Positions 59,057 to 64,000 of a stretch of DNA of 64,000 nucleotides are shown here, one piece after another; within the stretch, counting starts at the first letter, position 1, and each line of letters opens with the position of its first letter. The DNA comes from Rheinheimera aquimaris (GTDB taxonomy: Bacteria > Pseudomonadota > Gammaproteobacteria > Enterobacterales > Alteromonadaceae). A program made the translations under genes and the position numbers. Under the pieces are notes generated by a model. It had not been told where the DNA came from. It saw only the letters and a list, made by a program, of their open reading frames with translations, and did no database searches. Location of the stretch: positions 124,001 to 188,000 of the forward strand of contig NZ_JAJAVQ010000001.1 in NCBI RefSeq assembly GCF_020531985.1. Reading direction: 5' to 3'.

Positions 59057-60033
59057 TGGCCAAAATGAACATGTTGCAAGCCATTAATAATGCGCTTGAT
59101 TTAGCCATGGCAAAAGATGATAGCGTGGTCTGTTTCGGTGAAGACGTTGGCCACTTCGGTGGCGTATTCCGTGCGACCAGCAAGCTACAGGAAAAATACG
59201 GTAAAGCGCGCTGCTTCAATACACCTCTGACTGAGCAGGGCATTGCCGGCTTTGCTAATGGTATGGCGGCACAGGGTATGAAGCCGGTGGCAGAAATTCA
59301 GTTTGCCGATTATATCTTCCCGGCGTTTGACCAGATCGTTAACGAAACGGCGAAATTCCGCTACCGCTCAGGTAACGAGTTTAATGTCGGTGGCCTGGTG
59401 TTCAGAAGCCCGTATGGCGGTGGTATTGCCGGTGGTCACTACCACAGCCAGTCACCGGAAGCTTATTTTGCCCATACGCCGGGGTTAAAGGTGGTGATCC
59501 CACGCGATCCGTATCAGGCGAAAGGCTTGCTACTGGCATCCATTGCCAGCCCGGATCCGGTGATTTTCTTCGAGCCGAAGAAGCTATACCGCGCCTCGGT
59601 TGGTGAAGTGCCGGAAGAGTACTACGAAATTGAACTGGGTAAAGCCGAAGTCACGCAGCAGGGTAAAGACGTTACGGTGCTGGCCTGGGGCGCACAGATG
59701 GAAATCGTGCAAAAAGCGGTAGAAATGGCCGAGAAAGAAGGCGTGTCATGTGAAGTGATTGACCTTCGTAGTATTTTGCCATGGGATGCCGATACGGTAG
59801 CCGAGTCGGTGAAGAAAACCGGTCGTCTGGTGATTAACCATGAAGCACCGTTAACCGGTGGTTTTGCCGGTGAAATTGCGGCGACGATTCAGCAGATGTG
59901 TTTCCTTTACTTAGAAAGCCCAATCGAGCGCGTCTGCGGTATGGACACGCCGTATCCGTTGGCACTGGAAAAAGAGTACGTAGCAGATCATTTAAAAACT
60001 TACGAAGCCATTATGCGCTCGGTTAAATTCTGA
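59056..60033 (+). CDS. bkdA2: Branched-chain 2-keto acid dehydrogenase E1 beta subunit
   Basis: A 325-residue partner of E1 alpha in an alpha2-beta2 tetramer. Seen are [44 protein letters not shown] and the [32 protein letters not shown] block broken across the active site, ending with [15 protein letters not shown]. Together with E1 alpha it decarboxylates the keto acid and acylates the E2 lipoyl arm. The gene ends at the bkdB start region. Confidence 0.96.
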   Translation: MAKMNMLQAINNALDLAMAKDDSVVCFGEDVGHFGGVFRATSKLQEKYGKARCFNTPLTEQGIAGFANGMAAQGMKPVAEIQFADYIFPAFDQIVNETAKFRYRSGNEFNVGGLVFRSPYGGGIAGGHYHSQSPEAYFAHTPGLKVVIPRDPYQAKGLLLASIASPDPVIFFEPKKLYRASVGEVPEEYYEIELGKAEVTQQGKDVTVLAWGAQMEIVQKAVEMAEKEGVSCEVIDLRSILPWDADTVAESVKKTGRLVINHEAPLTGGFAGEIAATIQQMCFLYLESPIERVCGMDTPYPLALEKEYVADHLKTYEAIMRSVKF

Positions 60034-60044
60034 TGGAGGCAGAG

Positions 60045-61598
60045 ATGAAAAAAGATTTTATTCTGCCGGATATCGGTGAAGGTATTGTTGAGTGTGAAAT
60101 TGTCGAATGGCTGGTTGCTGAAGGCGACAGTATTAAGGAAGATCAGCCGGTTTGCGATGTGATGACTGACAAAGCGCTGGTGCAAATTCCGGCGATACAT
60201 GATGGTGTAGTTAGCAAATTGTATTACGCAAAAGGCGACATTGCCAAAGTACACGCACCTTTGTTTGAAATGCAGGTAGAGAGCGCTACAGAGGCCAAAG
60301 CAGATGTTGCTAAACCTGATGCAACGACGCCGGTAACCGCTGCTGTTACAGGTAGTGCCAGTGAAGATTTTATTCTGCCGGATATTGGTGAAGGTATCGT
60401 TGAGTGTGAAATCGTTGACTGGCTGGTAAGCGAAGGCGATGACATCGTTGAAGATCAGCCGGTGTGCGATGTGATGACCGACAAAGCGCTGGTACAAATT
60501 CCGGCGAAATACTCCGGTAAAGTGACCAAACTGTATTACGCCAAAGGTGAGATTGCCAAAGTGCATTCACCGTTGTTTGCCATGACGCATGCTGGCAGCA
60601 ACGCAGCAGCTGAGCCTGCGCAACAGGCCGATGCGGTGCAGTCTAAACCGGCCAGTACAAGTTGCGGCATAAAGCAGGCAGCGACCACAGGCACTAATGG
60701 TAAAGCGCTTGCCAGCCCCGCAGTACGCCGTCTGGCGCGTGAGCTGAATATTGACCTGGCGAAAGTGCCAGGTAGTGGTGATAAGGGCCGCGTCTATAAA
60801 GAAGATGTACGCGCCTTTGCTAAAGGTAAAACCACTGATGCCGCATCAGCACATGCACCTGCTAAGGTAGCATCGCCTGCAGCGGCAACCGGCGGTCATC
60901 GGGTTGAGCCGATCAAAGGTATTAAAGCGGCGATGGCACGGCAGATGGTGGAGTCGGTGTCGACTATTCCACACTTTACCTACTGTGAAGAGATTGATTT
61001 GACGGATCTGATTGCACTGCGCTTCAGCTTAAAAGACCAGTACGCTAAGCAGGGTATTAAGCTGACGATGATGCCGTTTTTTATCAAGGCATTATCAATG
61101 GCGATCAAGCAGTTCCCAATCATGAACAGCCAGGTCAATAGCGATTGTACTGAACTGACATATTTTGACGATCACAATATCGGTATCGCAGTAGACTCCA
61201 AAGTAGGGCTGTTGGTGCCGAATATTAAAGGTTGTCAACAGAAGTCGATTATTCAAATTGCTGAAGATTTAACCAGCTTAACCGATCAGGCGCGCGAAGG
61301 CCGAGTCAGCCCGGCAGATTTGAAAGGCGGCACCATCAGCATCTCTAATATCGGTGCTTTAGGTGGCACCGTAGCTACGCCAATTATTAATAAGCCGGAA
61401 GTGGCGATAGTGGCGCTTGGCAAAGTGCAGGCTCTGCCTCGCTTTAATGCCCAAGGCGAAGTAGAAGCGCGTCAGCTGATGCAAATCAGTTGGTCCGGTG
61501 ATCACCGCGTGATTGACGGTGGCACTATTGCCCGCTTTACCAACCTCTGGAAGCAATATCTGGAGCAACCGGCCACTATGTTGTTGGCTATGCAGTAA
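60045..61598 (+). CDS. bkdB: Branched-chain dihydrolipoyl acyltransferase E2 with two lipoyl domains
   Basis: A 517-residue E2. The ATG 60045 is used because GGAGG sits five bases upstream (the ATG at 60033 is itself part of that site). Two tandem lipoyl domains (about 2-75 and 107-182) are nearly identical, each with VMTDKALVQIP carrying the lipoyl Lys. A peripheral-subunit-binding domain follows (about 225-262, ASPAVRRLARELNIDLAKVPGSGDKG split). The C-terminal catalytic domain ends with WSGDHRVIDGGTIARF, holding the His-x3-Asp active site. Single-lipoyl E2 is common elsewhere; two is unusual but known. No dedicated E3 (lpd) gene follows. Confidence 0.95.
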   Translation: MKKDFILPDIGEGIVECEIVEWLVAEGDSIKEDQPVCDVMTDKALVQIPAIHDGVVSKLYYAKGDIAKVHAPLFEMQVESATEAKADVAKPDATTPVTAAVTGSASEDFILPDIGEGIVECEIVDWLVSEGDDIVEDQPVCDVMTDKALVQIPAKYSGKVTKLYYAKGEIAKVHSPLFAMTHAGSNAAAEPAQQADAVQSKPASTSCGIKQAATTGTNGKALASPAVRRLARELNIDLAKVPGSGDKGRVYKEDVRAFAKGKTTDAASAHAPAKVASPAAATGGHRVEPIKGIKAAMARQMVESVSTIPHFTYCEEIDLTDLIALRFSLKDQYAKQGIKLTMMPFFIKALSMAIKQFPIMNSQVNSDCTELTYFDDHNIGIAVDSKVGLLVPNIKGCQQKSIIQIAEDLTSLTDQAREGRVSPADLKGGTISISNIGALGGTVATPIINKPEVAIVALGKVQALPRFNAQGEVEARQLMQISWSGDHRVIDGGTIARFTNLWKQYLEQPATMLLAMQ

Positions 61599-61630
61599 AG
61601 AGCGACTTGGCACCGTTGTCGCTTTCTGAT

Positions 61631-61659
61631 AAAACCCACTGGACTACAGTGGGTTTTTT
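61631..61659 (+). terminator. Terminator of the bkd operon
   Basis: AAAACCCACTG and CAGTGGGTTTT pair around GACTA, with TT following. It closes bkd 35 bp after the bkdB stop. Confidence 0.9.
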
Positions 61660-61682
61660 ATTTCGCAATTTAAGGTAAAGCG

Positions 61683-63518
61683 ATGCAATACAAAAACCAG
61701 CTTCGTAACTTTTATATTCCGGAAGAGCAGTCAATCTACCTGCTTAATACGAATGATGCTAAGAAACTAAAAGACTGGGTAGCGTTATGTATCTCTGAGC
61801 TGGAAAAGCTTGGTTACCGCCAGATAGAGCTGATAGGCAAGGGCGCTTATGGTTTTGCTTTCGCCGGGCTAGACAGCAGTGCTCAGGCCTGCGTATTTAA
61901 ATTTTCGCGTATAAATTTACCACAGCATATTCAGGATCGGCTGGCCGACGAAGCCTATATGTTATCGCAGGTTACGCATCCGAATGTACCGCGGTATATC
62001 ACCTATCAGGTGGTTAAAAAGCAGGGTATCCTGATGATGCAACGTGGCAAAGGCATCGATCTTGAACAATTTAGTCTGAATAAAGGGCGTTTACCTGCCA
62101 GGTTGCTGGTCGATATTGCCTGTCAGCTGGCAAACGTGCTGCTGGCGCTGCGTGAACATCATAAAGACGGCGAATTACAGCCGATAGTACACGGTGATAT
62201 CAAACCCTCAAATCTGGTATTTGATGAGCAAACTGGCCTGGTCAGCCTGATTGACTGGGGTTCGTCTGTGTTTGCGCAGCTCGATGCACAGGGGCAATAC
62301 TTGTCTAACAATGTCATGCAGCTGATGTCGGCTGATTTACACAGTTCCAATGCCAGAATGGGCGACGTGTATTTTATCGGGCCAGAGCAGCGCAACGGCG
62401 CGTTATCCAGCCCGCGCTTTGATGAGCAGGGCGTTGCCAGTACCTTGTATGCGCTAGCATCCGGTCAGTCCTGCCGTTTTGGCCGTAAAGCTATACCGGC
62501 CAGAAGCTTAGGCTTGCCAGTTGAATTTGCAACTATGCTCGACAGTATGCTGTCCGATGATGCGCAGTTAAGAGCTCAGGCGGGTGACTTTTTTTTACAG
62601 CAGATGCCACGATTAAAACACCTGATTTTGCCCGATATTGGATTGTTTGATGATGCACCGCTGTTACCCGTCTGGGTTAGCCCTCAGGTGCGTGAGCTGG
62701 ATACTGTGGTTTATTCATCGCGCAAATCATTTTTACGGGAACATAGTGAAGAAGATGGCATTGCCTATGTAGATGATGTGCAACTGGAGCGTTATTACAA
62801 AAACTATCTGGAGGGGATGGGGGAGACCGAAAAAGCCTTTGTTGCTGCAGTCAGCCGGTTGGCTCGTTATCCGGTGGTGGGCGGGCTGGCTATCCACTGG
62901 CAGGCCAGTGGCGTCTACATAGACTCCAGCCTTAACCTGTATGATGACAGTCTGGCCAGATCTTTCGCGTTGTCGGTCAATAATGTTGTATCTCTGGCCA
63001 GAGCTATTGCAAAGGTAGGCATCTTTAAAGCCTGTTTATTCAATGCGCGAAATACTATCCACATCAGCCGTTCAAGTGTGCAGCAGCCATTCCTGCCGCC
63101 TGTGGATGCGGTAATACCTTATCAGCTGGCGCCGGTATTAAGTAATGAAGATGCCAGCAAGCAGCATTCTTACTTTGAAGATGGTAAAGACCCGGATGAG
63201 CAACTGGTGCTACCGGATACCATCATGGCAGATATTGCCAGCCTGAATTTAATCCGCCATACCGGCTGTATCATTTTTGAAGTAACCAGCTTATATATGA
63301 AGATCCACAGCTATTACCGGCTGCTGGATCCGAATGCCGAGGCTGAATTTCGCACTTTGTTACAAAATATCCTGGCGAAGGTCAGCGAAATTACCGGCGA
63401 AGGCGTAGGTGGCTTTATGAAATTACCTTATAAAGATACCCGTTTTTTTGCGCATCAGTCTCAGCTACCTGTACATTATTATCCCGCTAACCCACTTAAA
63501 ATAGCGGGCAAGCAGTAA
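61683..63518 (+). CDS. Serine/threonine protein kinase-like protein
   Basis: A 611-residue protein with an N-terminal eukaryotic-type kinase domain (about 45-310). Gly loop GKGAYG (52-57), VAIK-equivalent Lys73 (ACVFKFS), catalytic VHGDIKPSNLVF (His170-Gly-Asp172, Asn177) and metal-binding DWG (191-193, in place of DFG) are all present, so activity is plausible. The HGD in place of HRD and the DWG are both variants. The C-terminal 300 residues are a domain I do not recognise. No membrane helix, PASTA or phosphatase partner is seen. It stands after bkd with its own start. Confidence 0.85.
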   Translation: MQYKNQLRNFYIPEEQSIYLLNTNDAKKLKDWVALCISELEKLGYRQIELIGKGAYGFAFAGLDSSAQACVFKFSRINLPQHIQDRLADEAYMLSQVTHPNVPRYITYQVVKKQGILMMQRGKGIDLEQFSLNKGRLPARLLVDIACQLANVLLALREHHKDGELQPIVHGDIKPSNLVFDEQTGLVSLIDWGSSVFAQLDAQGQYLSNNVMQLMSADLHSSNARMGDVYFIGPEQRNGALSSPRFDEQGVASTLYALASGQSCRFGRKAIPARSLGLPVEFATMLDSMLSDDAQLRAQAGDFFLQQMPRLKHLILPDIGLFDDAPLLPVWVSPQVRELDTVVYSSRKSFLREHSEEDGIAYVDDVQLERYYKNYLEGMGETEKAFVAAVSRLARYPVVGGLAIHWQASGVYIDSSLNLYDDSLARSFALSVNNVVSLARAIAKVGIFKACLFNARNTIHISRSSVQQPFLPPVDAVIPYQLAPVLSNEDASKQHSYFEDGKDPDEQLVLPDTIMADIASLNLIRHTGCIIFEVTSLYMKIHSYYRLLDPNAEAEFRTLLQNILAKVSEITGEGVGGFMKLPYKDTRFFAHQSQLPVHYYPANPLKIAGKQ

Positions 63519-63663
63519 AATAATGTATAAATCTCATTCGATCAGCTGTATTAAAGTGTTAAATGCCTGCCGAGGGCGCAAATCTTTGCCGCGAAATGGT
63601 TTAAATTTACGGGCAAAACGAGTAATGTACGGGTTTTGAGCATTAATCAGAATTCCTTACTTC

Positions 63664-64000
63664 ATGTCGAATGAAAAAACTGCGTTATACCACCTGCTGA
63701 ACCAGCAAGCTCAGGCGTTAATCGAGCAAGAAACTGATCTTATCGCCAATATGGCCAATCTAAGCGCGTTGTTATTTAACCAGCTACCCGATTTAAACTG
63801 GGCAGGGTTTTATATCATGCGCTCAGGAGAGCTGGTATTGGGGCCATTTCAGGGCCAGGTGGCTTGTGTACGGATCCCGGTCGGTAAAGGTGTCTGCGGT
63901 ACTGCGGTGGCCAGCGGGCAGGTGCAGCTGGTTAAAGATGTGCATGAATTTCCTGGCCACATTGCCTGCGATGCAGCCAGTAACTCAGAAATCGTTTTAC
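63664..64000 (+). CDS. msrC: Free methionine-(R)-sulfoxide reductase (GAF type), 3' truncated
   Basis: The first 112 residues of a YebR/MsrC-like GAF-domain enzyme that reduces free methionine-R-sulfoxide; the gene runs off the window. WAGFYIMRSGELVLGPFQG, VACVRIPVGKGVCGTAVASG and HIACDAASNSEIVL match E. coli YebR closely. The three Cys of the catalytic relay are at 68, 78 and 102. The ATG at 63664 is the clear start. Confidence 0.93.
   Translation, partial: MSNEKTALYHLLNQQAQALIEQETDLIANMANLSALLFNQLPDLNWAGFYIMRSGELVLGPFQGQVACVRIPVGKGVCGTAVASGQVQLVKDVHEFPGHIACDAASNSEIVL

Overview
The window is a gammaproteobacterial chromosome segment from the Alteromonadales. The gene orders (lrp-ftsK-lolA-rarA-crcB-serS; tusDCB-tusE beside yccA; uvrY-uvrC-pgsA followed by Gly-Cys-Leu tRNAs; fur/fldA/ybfE/ybfF/seqA/pgm) together with ald, bkd and ETF genes fit a Rheinheimera/Alishewanella-like organism best. 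That placement rests on recognised gene content and was not computed. I see no insertion sequence, prophage, integrase or CRISPR array. Nearly all of the window is ordinary core genome.

Layout. 1-13.0 kb: a truncated YfeW-type serine hydrolase, a zinc-ribbon/DUF1315/DUF349 trio, ansA and sppA on the minus strand, fadH, glgC-glgA and a YdjA-like nitroreductase. 13.1-21.3 kb: a ggt plus periplasmic binding protein pair, a Cache chemoreceptor, tRNA-Pro, two EamA exporters flanking an acyltransferase, and a CspA-type cold-shock gene. 21.5-29.8 kb: ald diverging from lrp, then ftsK-lolA-rarA-crcB-serS. 29.7-36.1 kb: the tus sulfur-relay operon, yccA, two identical tRNA-Ser genes, uvrY-uvrC-pgsA and a Gly-Cys-Leu-Gly tRNA cluster. 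36.2-44.4 kb: an SLC13/DASS transporter, rluF, a solitary tubulin/FtsZ-superfamily gene, and ETF-QO diverging from etfBA. 44.5-53.0 kb: a GNAT gene, fur, a hotdog-like protein, the fldA-ybfE-DUF2788-ybfF group, seqA-pgm and glgP. 53.1-56.4 kb: a compact four-gene operon described below. 56.5-64 kb: an AstE-like gene, the bkd operon (E1 alpha, E1 beta, E2), a protein kinase and a truncated msrC.

The most interesting locus is 53083-56423. Its first gene encodes a stand-alone TP-methylase whose sequence matches the peptide-backbone N-methyltransferase domain of borosin enzymes (OphMA, SonM type), including the catalytic Tyr/Arg/Tyr set. It is followed, with essentially no gaps, by a GNAT acetyltransferase, an 85-residue protein that looks like a split-borosin precursor (helical leader, short hydrophobic LVCGIMP segment, acidic tail), and a secreted-TPR/transmembrane/GGDEF protein. 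I read this as a split-borosin RiPP operon with an unusual acetyltransferase and diguanylate cyclase attached.

Second in interest are the solitary 722-residue tubulin-like GTPase (38535-40703) and a set of 16-bp dyads of form TTKAC-N6-GTMAA. The dyads lie upstream of ETF-QO, etfBA and bkd. One sits in a 19-bp-spacer promoter typical of MerR-family control. They tie branched-chain keto acid oxidation to its electron carriers. Glycogen genes (glgC, glgA, pgm, glgP) are present but split into two places, and no glgB or glgX is seen here.
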